A model generated the notes under the pieces. The model made no database searches and was not told where the DNA came from. It saw only the letters and a program-made list of their open reading frames with translations. A stretch of 20,974 bases of DNA from an uncultured Bacteroidales bacterium (GTDB lineage Bacteria > Bacteroidota > Bacteroidia > Bacteroidales > UBA932), in contig CAKVBK010000028.1 in assembly GCA_934725285.1 (NCBI GenBank), positions 1 to 20,974 of the forward strand. The letters run 5' to 3'. This document shows positions 14,323 through 20,974 of this stretch, piece after piece; positions within the stretch are counted from its first letter, which is position 1; each line of letters starts with the position of its first letter. The translations under genes were made by a program, and so were the position numbers.

Positions 14323-15215
14323 CCGGCATCCTTAATCTCTGTGGAGACCTGCTCGAAGACGGAATCCACGGCGCGGCGGTTCTTTGCAGAGTTGATGTCC
14401 AGACGCATCAGACTGAGTGCCAAGGCAATGACTAAAACAAAAGCGATGGAGGCAACCAAAATCCGATGCCTGCGCCTTCCCCGCCCGAGGATGGCCGAGC
14501 GGACCTCCGCAACCGAGGCATAGCGCTTGTCACGATCCTCGGCGGCACAGACGGAGGCTATCCGGGAACATATTCCCATCGCCTGCATTATCTTGCCCAA
14601 TGAATATATGTCCGTGCGGCAGTCCACGCTTTCCCCTGCCATCTGTTCCGGTGAGATGAAGTCTTTCGTACCGGCCGGGTTCTTGAAAGTGGCGTACCAG
14701 TCCGCGTCGGCAAGGCCGAAATCGATCAGTTTGACGTTCTGACCGTTTCTGGTGATCATTATGTTGGACGGTTTCAGATCCCGGTGGATGATCTGGTGGC
14801 GGTGCAGGTACTCAAGGGCATCGCAAAGTTCAAGTATGATTTTTCTGAGAGTTGATCGGTCTCTCGCCGAGCAGCGTGAAGGAATCGGCAACAGATCAGC
14901 AAGGCTATGGCCGTCAATCCATTGCATTACGATGCAGTTGCCGAGACCGGGGATATTCATGAAATCCAGAGTCGGGCAGATGTTCGGATGATCCAAAGAG
15001 CGGCTGATTCCGTACTCCTTGCGGAGCAGGCCCTCATAAAAGGGATTCCCGGCATATTCAGGCTTCAAGGATTTCAGAGCGACCAATTCGCCGTCAAGGG
15101 TCATCCGGCTGATGACGGAATAGCCCCCGTCCGACTCATAGACCTTCTGGACGGTCTGGGATGAGTCGCCGGAGAGTTCCTCGCAAGAGCCGAAAAAAGC
15201 AGATGTCTCCTCCAT
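14316..15215 (-). CDS. Membrane-anchored Hanks-type Ser/Thr protein kinase
   Basis: This encodes 299 residues from ATG 15215; a 40-residue extension to 15335 crosses the divergent promoter region and is rejected. Kinase motifs are intact: VALK (K48), helix-C glutamate in RKEYGISRSL (E67), HRDLKPSN (144-151, D146), DFGLAD (D165), GTKDFISPEQ for the activation/P+1 segment, and DIYSLG. The glycine loop is weak (ESDGGYSVIS). The C-lobe after DIYSLG is short, ending near residue 245. A transmembrane helix (about 252-269) and a 30-residue tail follow, so the kinase domain should be cytoplasmic with a short periplasmic tail lacking a sensor domain. It is divergent from an operon encoding envelope proteins, suggesting a shared function; substrates are unknown. 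Confidence 0.9.
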   Translation of the reverse strand: MEETSAFFGSCEELSGDSSQTVQKVYESDGGYSVISRMTLDGELVALKSLKPEYAGNPFYEGLLRKEYGISRSLDHPNICPTLDFMNIPGLGNCIVMQWIDGHSLADLLPIPSRCSARDRSTLRKIILELCDALEYLHRHQIIHRDLKPSNIMITRNGQNVKLIDFGLADADWYATFKNPAGTKDFISPEQMAGESVDCRTDIYSLGKIMQAMGICSRIASVCAAEDRDKRYASVAEVRSAILGRGRRRHRILVASIAFVLVIALALSLMRLDINSAKNRRAVDSVFEQVSTEIKDAGY

Positions 15216-15233
15216 GGCAAAGCAAATGAAACT

Positions 15234-15266
15234 CAAATATAGCCTTTTCCACAAGCATTTTAACAA
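15234..15266 (-). promoter_or_regulatory. Probable kinase gene promoter
   Basis: TATATTTG on the minus strand at 15241-15234 is a perfect -7 box, 18 bases before the ATG at 15215. A TTG at 15266-15264 lies 22 bases upstream of it, slightly longer than usual spacing. Confidence 0.55.
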
Positions 15267-15275
15267 AAATATTGG

Positions 15276-15283
15276 TAAATTTG
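15276..15283 (+). promoter_or_regulatory. -7 box of the WG-repeat lipoprotein operon
   Basis: TAAATTTG matches TAnnTTTG and lies 15 bases before the ATG at 15299. No TTG is found at the expected -33 distance. The box faces away from the kinase promoter, with 34 bases between the two -7 boxes, so the two promoters overlap in their upstream regions. Confidence 0.45.
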
Positions 15284-15298
15284 ACAGATTGATTGAAT

Positions 15299-15847
15299 AT
15301 GCACAGGGAACCAGCAATATTCCTGCTTTTGACACTGATGGCTATGGCTTGCACTTCAAGAACCGAAGTGCAGACCGCCACGCATGTCTACGACACGGAA
15401 ACCAATTGCCTCAACGGGACCATGATTGTCTCACTGGACGGAGAATATGGACTGACGGACACTTCCGGCCGGGTGATAATGCCGGTCATCTACGACAACA
15501 TCTACTTTCTCACGGACGATGTCGGTGTGGCGTTCACCGGAAGCCTCTGCTGTTATTTTGACAAGGATGGAAACCGGCTCGGAGAAACGGACACGGATTC
15601 CGAAACATCGCCGGAGGAGCTTCTGGAGACATATTCAAAGATTGAGAGAGACCGCCGGAGGCAATGGGACGACATACTTGGAAGGTACGAGGAACTGAGT
15701 AGATACTGCCGGTCGGACAGCGCGTCGGCCGGGGATGCCGAACTGATGGCCGAGGAGATCAGGACCGCCCTTGAAAGTGTTGACGGCCCGATGGAAAAGG
15801 ATCAGAGAGCCAGGTTTGAATCCACATATTCCTCCTACAAAGATTGA
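15299..15847 (+). CDS. WG-repeat lipoprotein with helical tail
   Basis: This encodes 182 residues from ATG 15299; an in-frame TTG two codons earlier is a weaker choice. The signal MHREPAIFLLLTLMAMAC gives a lipidated cysteine at 18. Residues about 40-95 resemble a WG beta-repeat unit (EYGLTDTSGRVIMPVIYDNI, then YFDKDGNRLGE). Residues about 103-182 are charged and helical (EELLETYSKIERDRRRQWDD), probably coiled-coil. It is the first gene of an operon with the LPP20-type and barrel genes (4 and 3 bases between genes), divergent from the kinase gene. Localisation: periplasmic face or outer membrane. Role not recognised. Confidence 0.75.
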   Translation: MHREPAIFLLLTLMAMACTSRTEVQTATHVYDTETNCLNGTMIVSLDGEYGLTDTSGRVIMPVIYDNIYFLTDDVGVAFTGSLCCYFDKDGNRLGETDTDSETSPEELLETYSKIERDRRRQWDDILGRYEELSRYCRSDSASAGDAELMAEEIRTALESVDGPMEKDQRARFESTYSSYKD

Positions 15848-15851
15848 CGGA

Positions 15852-17639
15852 ATGAAAAAGGTTATCATCATAATAGTGACTCTTCTTTCCTGCTGGAACA
15901 TTGCGTATGCGCAGAACCCAGGGAGCATAAGGAAAGGCAATTCGTACATCTACGCCGAGGGCGTGGCCGATGACGCCGACGCGGCTGACAGCGTGGCGCT
16001 TGACGAAATAGCGGAGAAACTGTCCATGACTGTAGAGCTGCCTGCACCGTCACTTGAAACGAAGAAAGCCCTGATGCTCACCTACCTTGATGACATCAAG
16101 AGAGAATGCGGGATGATCTCCACGACGGGAAAGACCACGACTGTCACAAGGTATATTCAGAGAAACGATGTGGAGCGGATTTTCGACAGCCGAAAGAGAA
16201 AGGTCAAGGAGATGCTTCAGATAGCGTCCACCGCCGACAGGAAATGCCAGATGGACGTGGCGCTGCGCTACTATTGCTGGGCGGAGACCCTGATGCGGAG
16301 TCTCCCTTCCCCTGATGTCACCGCGATCGCCCAGGCCAAGAGCAGGCGTGAGGCAATCCTTAAAGGGCTGAACGTGGAGTTCGACCGGCAGGACATCTAC
16401 GACAAGGGCATCGTGGAACTGACGTTCACTTTTGACGGCAAACCTGTCAAAAACATTGATTATAAATTCTTTGACGGAAAGACTTGGAGCAAGGTGCTGT
16501 CCGCCAAGGACGGAAAGGGATTCGTGGAGGTGAGGCCGGGCTCAAAGATCGACCAATACAGGATCAAGTACGAGATCACACCGGCGCACCTCCAGCATTT
16601 GTTCAGGGAGGTGAATCTCGTCGAGAAGGCTCTGGCTCCTCAGGCAAAAGGCACCGACGGCGAAATGCTGCCTGCAAAGACTCACCTCGATCCGGACGGA
16701 ACCACTGAAACAGCGTCCTCCGCCCGGAAAATCGACTTCACCGCCGTCAAAAGAAAAGTGCTGGACGTTGTGGCAAGAGAGGAGTTCCAGAGGGAGCCTG
16801 ACTCCACCCGAAGCGGACTAACGCCCGTCGTCTTTTCTTCTGAATATGAAGACGTTGTCTCAATGGTATGCAAAGGCATCACAGACGGAGTGGATGTCTC
16901 TGAATATTTCACCCCGGACGGCCATGAGATATTCAACAGACTGATCCGCTACGGCAACGCCAGGGTGCTCAACTTCGGAGAGTTGAATTTCTACGGACTC
17001 GGAGACGAGGTCTATGCGAGAAGCGTCCCGATGGTGTTCTCATTCAAGGGCAACAAAAGGCAGTTCGTGGAGAACATAGTGTTCACTTTCAACGGGGACA
17101 AAAAGATCTGCGACCTTTCGTTCTCTCTGGGAAAAGAGACCGTTCAAGGCATTGTCGGTCAGACAGGCTGGAGCGAGGAGGCAAGGATAATCCTCATCAG
17201 TTTTCTCGAAAACTACAAGACGGCGTACGCCCTCAAGCGTCTGGACTACATCAGTTCCATCTTCGATGACGACGCCTTGATCATCACCGGGCGGGTGCTG
17301 CGGAATGTCAAAGGACCGAACGAATACAGCAACAACCGCTACGTCACCCTGACCCGCCAGAGCAAGGCGAACTACATCAAGAACCTCAGCAGAGTCTTTG
17401 CGAGTCAGGAATATATCAACATGCAATTCTCTGACTGCGAGGTGATGAAACTCGGCAAGGGAGAGCAGTTGTTCGGCATAAAGATCAGGCAGGAATATTT
17501 CTCCACGACATATTCGGACTCTGGCTATCTGTTCATCCTCGTGGACCTTCGGGACTATCAGAGGCCTGTCATCCACGTCCGGACCTGGCAGGATGAGCCA
17601 GACAAGGACTTCGGAGTGATCGGGCCTTATAACTTTTAG
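15852..17639 (+). CDS. LPP20-family periplasmic protein
   Basis: This encodes 595 residues from ATG 15852, 4 bases after the previous stop; an open frame from 15771 overlaps that gene and is rejected. The signal peptide is MKKVIIIIVTLLSCWNIAYA with cleavage before Q21; the LLSC at 11-14 could alternatively be a lipobox. The start of the mature protein (NPGSIRKGNSYIYAEGVADD, ADSVALDEIAEKLS) matches the LPP20-like domain of Bacteroidales, followed by RYIQRNDVERIFDSRKRKVK, a helical ALRYYCWAETLMRSLP segment, and a beta domain GKPVKNIDYKFFDGKTWSKV. The C-terminal half, about 310-595, appears to be a separate region with DYISSIFDDDALIITGRVLR and QEYFSTTYSDSGYLFILVDL, reminiscent of an NTF2-like fold. 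It probably works with the adjacent barrel protein at the outer membrane. Confidence 0.8.
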   Translation: MKKVIIIIVTLLSCWNIAYAQNPGSIRKGNSYIYAEGVADDADAADSVALDEIAEKLSMTVELPAPSLETKKALMLTYLDDIKRECGMISTTGKTTTVTRYIQRNDVERIFDSRKRKVKEMLQIASTADRKCQMDVALRYYCWAETLMRSLPSPDVTAIAQAKSRREAILKGLNVEFDRQDIYDKGIVELTFTFDGKPVKNIDYKFFDGKTWSKVLSAKDGKGFVEVRPGSKIDQYRIKYEITPAHLQHLFREVNLVEKALAPQAKGTDGEMLPAKTHLDPDGTTETASSARKIDFTAVKRKVLDVVAREEFQREPDSTRSGLTPVVFSSEYEDVVSMVCKGITDGVDVSEYFTPDGHEIFNRLIRYGNARVLNFGELNFYGLGDEVYARSVPMVFSFKGNKRQFVENIVFTFNGDKKICDLSFSLGKETVQGIVGQTGWSEEARIILISFLENYKTAYALKRLDYISSIFDDDALIITGRVLRNVKGPNEYSNNRYVTLTRQSKANYIKNLSRVFASQEYINMQFSDCEVMKLGKGEQLFGIKIRQEYFSTTYSDSGYLFILVDLRDYQRPVIHVRTWQDEPDKDFGVIGPYNF

Positions 17640-17642
17640 AAT

Positions 17643-18578
17643 ATGAGAAGGTTCGCTGTCATATTCATTCTTCTTGTCCTCGCCACAGGTTCCGCTCTGG
17701 CGCAGAGAGACTCGTCCGATTTTTATGTCCAGTCTTTCAAGAAGCTGGAATGGGATCTGGACGCGAGAAGCAACTACCCGATGCTTGACCAGAACAACCG
17801 CAAGGCGGCCTTGATCAAGGTGGTGATTCCTGACTCCGGCTTTGATTTCGATGTCGGAGTGATGGGAGTTGTGGGGGTCAGGCAAGAGGTCGGCGAGATT
17901 TGGGTCTATGTTCCCGAAGGGGTTCGGAAGATGACAATCCGCCACAAGGGCTACGGCATCATCCGCGACTACGAGTTCGGCTGCCCGATAGAGTCCGCCT
18001 CGGTCTACGAGTTGGTCCTGCATGTCCCAAGGCATCAGGAAAGCAAGGTAATCGTCAGAGATTCAATCGTGTATGTCCCCACACCTGTCAACGTGGAGAC
18101 TCCGCGTGAGCGGAAACGTCTCGGCATAAGCGTCCTTGCCGTCGGCAGCGTCCCGGATCCGTCTTTTGGCGTCATGGCTGTCTGGAGCCCAACGCGGCTC
18201 GGGGCATACCTTAAGGCCACCGGCAATCTCAAGCCCTCCAACTACAGTTACACCTGCCACGAGGACGGCACCACTGACAACGGTTACATCTGGACAAGCG
18301 GCAAAGGCCATGTCTCAAAAATGACGGTAACCGCCGGTGGAATATTCAGATGCCTTGATTGGCTGAGAGTCAGCGCCGGAGCCGGCTACGGGAAAAGGCT
18401 TCTTCTTTGGAGAGACTCCAAGGACAATTTCGCGAAGGTGAGCGAGGCTTCCGCACAAGGCTTTGCCGCCGACCTCGGGGCAATTTTCCATTTCGGCCGC
18501 TTCACCGCCTACACCGGCGTCAACACCATCGCCTTCAAACGCCTCTATCCAGAACTTGGCGTCGGGTTAAGTTTCTAA
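17643..18578 (+). CDS. PEGA-like / beta-barrel outer-membrane protein
   Basis: This encodes 311 residues with signal peptide MRRFAVIFILLVLATGSALA (cleavage before Q21). An N-terminal beta region, about 40-135, includes GEIWVYVPEGVRKMTIRHKG, a PEGA-like surface-domain signature. After a linker (VPTPVNVETPRERKR) the C-terminal half shows alternating strands (LGISVLAVGSV, GVMAVWSPTRLGAYLKATG, SKMTVTAGGIFRCL, LRVSAGAGYGKRLLLW, GFAADLGAIFHFGRFTAYTG) and ends in LYPELGVGLSF with terminal phenylalanine, consistent with an outer-membrane barrel of about eight strands. It is the last gene of the operon, 3 bases after the LPP20-type gene, and ends 24 bases from the convergent SEC-C gene. Architecture suggests a periplasmic or surface domain tethered to a barrel. 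Confidence 0.8.
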   Translation: MRRFAVIFILLVLATGSALAQRDSSDFYVQSFKKLEWDLDARSNYPMLDQNNRKAALIKVVIPDSGFDFDVGVMGVVGVRQEVGEIWVYVPEGVRKMTIRHKGYGIIRDYEFGCPIESASVYELVLHVPRHQESKVIVRDSIVYVPTPVNVETPRERKRLGISVLAVGSVPDPSFGVMAVWSPTRLGAYLKATGNLKPSNYSYTCHEDGTTDNGYIWTSGKGHVSKMTVTAGGIFRCLDWLRVSAGAGYGKRLLLWRDSKDNFAKVSEASAQGFAADLGAIFHFGRFTAYTGVNTIAFKRLYPELGVGLSF

Positions 18579-18602
18579 ACACTGAAGGTGACTGGGGAAC
18601 TT

Positions 18603-19766
18603 CTAACTCATATTCTTTCCGTGGCAGTTGCGGTAGGAGAGGTGGCTGCCGCAGGGACATGGGGCATCCAGCGGGGTCGGAGGGACGAAGAGGCCAAGAA
18701 TGGGGTTCTTCTTGATCATGGCTTGAAGCGGGTCGTCCTCTGTCTGCAGCACGACTTTCAGGCAGTTTTTCTCGTTGGATGAGTAACCTTTGAGAAGCCA
18801 TTTCGGAAGGGTGTTGGCGTAGGCTGCCACGACTTCCATACATTCATCATAGTCCTCAAACGATTCTATGGCCTCCTGCTTGCGGGAAACACTCGTGAAT
18901 ATGGCCTCGGTCGTGTCGTCCTTTCCTATCATCTGGGCATTCATCCAGATGTCATGCTCCTCCCTGATCAGATCCTCACCGGTGTAGCCCAGATTGCCAA
19001 GCATCTCAACCAACCTCCGTCCTTCCTTTGAATCAAGGCCATAGACAAAGTACGGCGAGCCGGCGCCGGCCTTCAACGCATCCTCCGGAGTGAACCGGCG
19101 GAGGGACTCTATCCCGGCATATTCCTTTCTGCGGTTAAGAATATCATCGGGATCGAATATATTCGGAGCGCACATATAGCGTTCTCCATCGGAATCGACC
19201 CTGCACAGCTTCATCACCGGGCTCTCATAGACCATATTCGTGAAATACTCGATGCTGTGCCTGCCGGAGAATTCCCAATAGTCAAGCATCCTGTCGAAGA
19301 ACTCGTCAACGGTCATAATGCCATAGAGGCAAAGATAGCCCAAGGCAGCCTGTTCCGTCTCGAAAACGCCGCTCTCCGCACCTTCCTTCAACACGTTGTC
19401 AATGTGGGGAGCCACGATGTCATAGAGTTCCTTCGGAATCCAGACTTCCCTGAAATTCTCATCAGATGTGTCAGAACCAAGAAGCTTTATGGTCTCAAGA
19501 ACGGACGGGAAATCAGGATAATCCAGATAGAGCGGGACTCCGGGGCCGGCCTCAACCAAACGCTTGAGCAGTCTAAGATCCCTTTCAAGCATCCTTCCAA
19601 GCCACTCGGCCGGCCTTTCGATTATGTACGCGCCAAGCCGGTCCACAAACTCGTTTTTGCGGACTTTCGTCGGAACATCGGCACCGAAGTACTGGCGGAT
19701 GTCCTCCAACTCGACTCTTGGAAAACTCTCAAGAGCCTTGAATATGACGTTTCGCTTCTGTTTCAT
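18603..19766 (-). CDS. SEC-C motif protein
   Basis: This encodes 387 residues from ATG 19766. The open frame continues to 19853, but the extra N-terminal residues are the antisense translation of the tRNA gene and are rejected. The C-terminus carries a SEC-C zinc motif CPCGSHLSYRNCHG (C370, C372, C381, H382), as in SecA C-termini and many stand-alone proteins. The rest is mostly helical (FPRVELEDIRQYFGADVPTK, EWLGRMLERDLRLLKRLVEA, ESFEDYDECMEVVAAYANTL) and I do not recognise it as a named family. It is cytoplasmic, with zinc-dependent binding to protein or nucleic acid suggested by the motif. The gene begins 45 bases after the tRNA-Ala end with no clear promoter between, so both may share one transcript. 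Confidence 0.82.
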   Translation of the reverse strand: MKQKRNVIFKALESFPRVELEDIRQYFGADVPTKVRKNEFVDRLGAYIIERPAEWLGRMLERDLRLLKRLVEAGPGVPLYLDYPDFPSVLETIKLLGSDTSDENFREVWIPKELYDIVAPHIDNVLKEGAESGVFETEQAALGYLCLYGIMTVDEFFDRMLDYWEFSGRHSIEYFTNMVYESPVMKLCRVDSDGERYMCAPNIFDPDDILNRRKEYAGIESLRRFTPEDALKAGAGSPYFVYGLDSKEGRRLVEMLGNLGYTGEDLIREEHDIWMNAQMIGKDDTTEAIFTSVSRKQEAIESFEDYDECMEVVAAYANTLPKWLLKGYSSNEKNCLKVVLQTEDDPLQAMIKKNPILGLFVPPTPLDAPCPCGSHLSYRNCHGKNMS

Positions 19767-19811
19767 GACATGAAAGAAGGCACTGAAAACTACTTGTTGT
19801 TCAACGGGAAG

Positions 19812-19884
19812 TGGAGCATAGGAGAATCGAACTCCTGACCTTTTGAATGCCATTCAAACGCTCTACCAACTGAGCTAATACCCC
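19812..19884 (-). tRNA. tRNA-Ala (anticodon GGC)
   Basis: The minus strand gives a complete 73-nt cloverleaf: acceptor GGGGTAT paired with ATGCTCC including the G3-U70 wobble pair that marks alanine tRNAs, D-loop AGCTCAGTTGGTAGAGC, anticodon stem TTTGA/TCAAA around loop ATGGCAT (anticodon GGC at 19851-19849), and T-loop GTTCGATTC. The discriminator base is A and CCA is not encoded. Confidence 0.97.
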
Positions 19885-19894
19885 ATTGGGATTG

Positions 19895-19924
19895 CAAAGT
19901 TAAGGAAAAAGTTTTAAGATGCAA
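19895..19924 (-). promoter_or_regulatory. tRNA-Ala promoter
   Basis: On the minus strand, TTG (19924-19922) and TAACTTTG (19902-19895) are separated by 19 bases, an excellent Bacteroidota promoter. The tRNA 5' end at 19884 lies 10 bases after the -7 box. The stretch between here and the gcvPB terminator (19925-19989) shows nothing further. Confidence 0.75.
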
Positions 19925-19989
19925 ATTTATTTTGCGTAACAGCGGAAAAAACTGTCCAGTCAACAGTTTCCCTGTCCGAGGAATGAGTC

Positions 19990-20030
19990 TAAAAAAAGCT
20001 CAGCGACTCTTTAACGATTGCCGCTGAGCT
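19990..20030 (-). terminator. Rho-independent terminator of gcvPB
   Basis: On the minus strand, AAGCTCAGCG (20030-20021) and CGCTGAGCTT (20004-19995) form a perfect 10-bp stem with a 16-base loop, followed by a run of seven T (19996-19990, partly in the stem). It begins 23 bases after the gcvPB stop codon. Confidence 0.9.
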
Positions 20031-20053
20031 TGTCGAAGTAAATAACAAAACAA

Positions 20054-20974
20054 CTATTTCTCGTCCTGAAACTTGAGGATCGGCTGGCGTGCGGCCGTGG
20101 TCTCGTCCGGACGGGTGATCGGAGCGTTGTGAGGGGCGCTCTTGAGAAGAGCGGGATCTTCCGCGGCCTCAAGGGCGATCTTCTTCATCACTTCGATGAA
20201 CGCGTCCAGAGTCTCGATCGACTCAGTCTCCGTAGGCTCGATCATGATGGCCTGATGGAAGAGCAGAGGGAAGTAGATCGTCGGGGCGTGGAAGCCGAAG
20301 TCGAGAAGCCTCTTGGCGACATCCAATGTGGTCGCTCCTTCTCTCTCGACCGTCCCGTCCGCGGCCTTCTTCGAGCCGTCGTTCACAAGACCGTCATAGA
20401 CGAACTCGTGCTTGCAGACAGTCGGGATAGGAAGCTTGTAGTACTCCTTGAGGCTCTCCTTGATGTAGTTGGCCCCGAGGGTGGCGTACCTTCCGACGAA
20501 CTTGACGTTCTCTTTTCCGAGTGTAAGGATGTAGGCGTAGGCTCTGAGGATCACACCGAAGTTGCCCAGGAAACCTGACACCTCTCCCGCGGTCTTCCCG
20601 CAGCCGCGTGCATTCTTCTCGCTGTCGCTCTTGCCCACACCGGCGCGTCCGCGAACCTTGAACTGGCCATATTCGTCCTTGACAACCTTAGGTACAGGAA
20701 GGTAAGGAACCAGTTTCTCACAGACACCGACAGGCCCTGATCCAGGACCGCCGCCACCGTGAGGGGTCGAGAACGACTTGTGCAGATTCAGGTGAAGGAT
20801 GTCGAATCCCATGTCACCAGGACGGGCAACACCGATGAGCGGATTCATGTTCGCTCCATCGTAGTAGAGAAGGCCTCCGCATCCGTGGATGAGGGCGGCG
20901 ATCTCCTCGATGTCCTTCTCGAAAAGGCCGAGGGTGTTAGGGTTCGTCATCATGATGCCGGCTATGTCGTCGCC
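20054..20974 (-). CDS. gcvPB: Glycine dehydrogenase (decarboxylating) subunit 2, 3' part
   Basis: The last 306 codons are present; the start lies beyond the window, and the frame is open to the edge (GDDIAGIMMTNPNTLGLFE). GcvPB is the PLP-binding subunit of the two-subunit P-protein, which decarboxylates glycine and passes the aminomethyl group to the lipoyl H-protein. The PLP lysine lies in HLNLHKSFSTPHGGGGPGSG (residue 66 of the visible part), and YDGANMNPLIG, GNFGVILRAYAYI, CKHEFVYDGL, HAPTIYFPLLFHQAIMIEPT and ETLDAFIEVMKKIA are family motifs. Between VKDEYGQFKV and GEVSGFLGNFG, about 20 residues (RGRAGVGKSDSEKNARGCGK) look like a clade-specific insert compared with the usual short RPKSIG link. 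A strong terminator follows. Confidence 0.95.
   Translation of the reverse strand, partial: GDDIAGIMMTNPNTLGLFEKDIEEIAALIHGCGGLLYYDGANMNPLIGVARPGDMGFDILHLNLHKSFSTPHGGGGPGSGPVGVCEKLVPYLPVPKVVKDEYGQFKVRGRAGVGKSDSEKNARGCGKTAGEVSGFLGNFGVILRAYAYILTLGKENVKFVGRYATLGANYIKESLKEYYKLPIPTVCKHEFVYDGLVNDGSKKAADGTVEREGATTLDVAKRLLDFGFHAPTIYFPLLFHQAIMIEPTETESIETLDAFIEVMKKIALEAAEDPALLKSAPHNAPITRPDETTAARQPILKFQDEK

Noticed and set aside
15216..15335. 40-residue N-terminal extension of the kinase
   Set aside because: It runs through the AT-rich divergent promoter region, including both -7 boxes; the ATG at 15215 begins a normal kinase N-terminus.
17040..18035. 331-codon open frame on the minus strand
   Set aside because: It lies antisense across two well-supported genes (LPP20-type and barrel), has no recognisable motif, and is explained by the codon bias of the plus-strand genes.
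19767..19853. N-terminal extension of the SEC-C protein by 29 residues
   Set aside because: The extra residues are the translation of the tRNA-Ala gene on the same strand (the familiar AFKRSGVRFSYAPL artefact). The ATG at 19766 lies just after the tRNA.
1..20974. CRISPR arrays, insertion sequences and complete prophage genes
   Set aside because: No regularly spaced repeats, transposase motifs or phage structural genes were seen in the window.

Overview
The window looks like chromosomal DNA of a Bacteroidota bacterium, most likely order Bacteroidales. Seven probable promoters carry the -7 box TAnnTTTG of this phylum, five of them with a TTG element 19-20 nt upstream, and starts generally lack Shine-Dalgarno sequences. 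The gene content agrees: fimbrillin-like (Mfa-like) lipoproteins, BspA-type leucine-rich repeats, a BACON-like domain, an LPP20-type protein, DUF4143 ATPase remnants and a tRNA without encoded CCA. The family or genus cannot be fixed from the sequence alone.

Layout. Positions 1-1011 hold two decayed C-terminal pieces of DUF4143-type AAA ATPases. Positions 1020-1767 hold a promoter and a tightly overlapping pair of small genes (DUF5674-like plus a small helical protein). Positions 2069-7492 are a three-gene fimbrillin-like operon. Its middle gene encodes a 1147-residue lipoprotein joining a fimbrillin domain, a BspA-type LRR array, a BACON-like domain and an M64 (IgA-protease-family) metallopeptidase domain. 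Positions 7493-9468 are an AT-richer accessory patch with structured spacers, a RhuM-like/PLD-like gene and a parDE toxin-antitoxin pair. Positions 9595-11466 are an operon of an outer-membrane beta-barrel and two related lipocalin-like lipoproteins.

Positions 11604-18578 form a cell-envelope and signalling island. It has a large LRR lipoprotein with two EF-hand-like loops (minus), a Bacteroidales protein with an HTH-like N-terminus (plus), a membrane-anchored Hanks-type Ser/Thr kinase (minus), and a divergent operon of a WG-repeat lipoprotein, an LPP20-type periplasmic protein and a PEGA-like/beta-barrel protein (plus). The window ends with a SEC-C protein gene probably read from a tRNA-Ala(GGC) promoter, a strong terminator, and the 3' part of gcvPB (glycine cleavage system).

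Two observations stand out. First, the fimbrillin-LRR-BACON-M64 fusion would place a protease on a pilus-like or surface-lipoprotein scaffold. Second, the promoters of the fimbrillin operon, the barrel/lipocalin operon and the HTH-like gene share AATGAACTTGA at the -33 position, with an identical 20-nt spacing to the -7 box. Two of them share 20 identical bases, and one carries three AATGAAC copies at exact 10-bp intervals. This suggests a common regulator linking surface-protein loci across 11.6 kb; the HTH-like protein is one candidate, by inference only.
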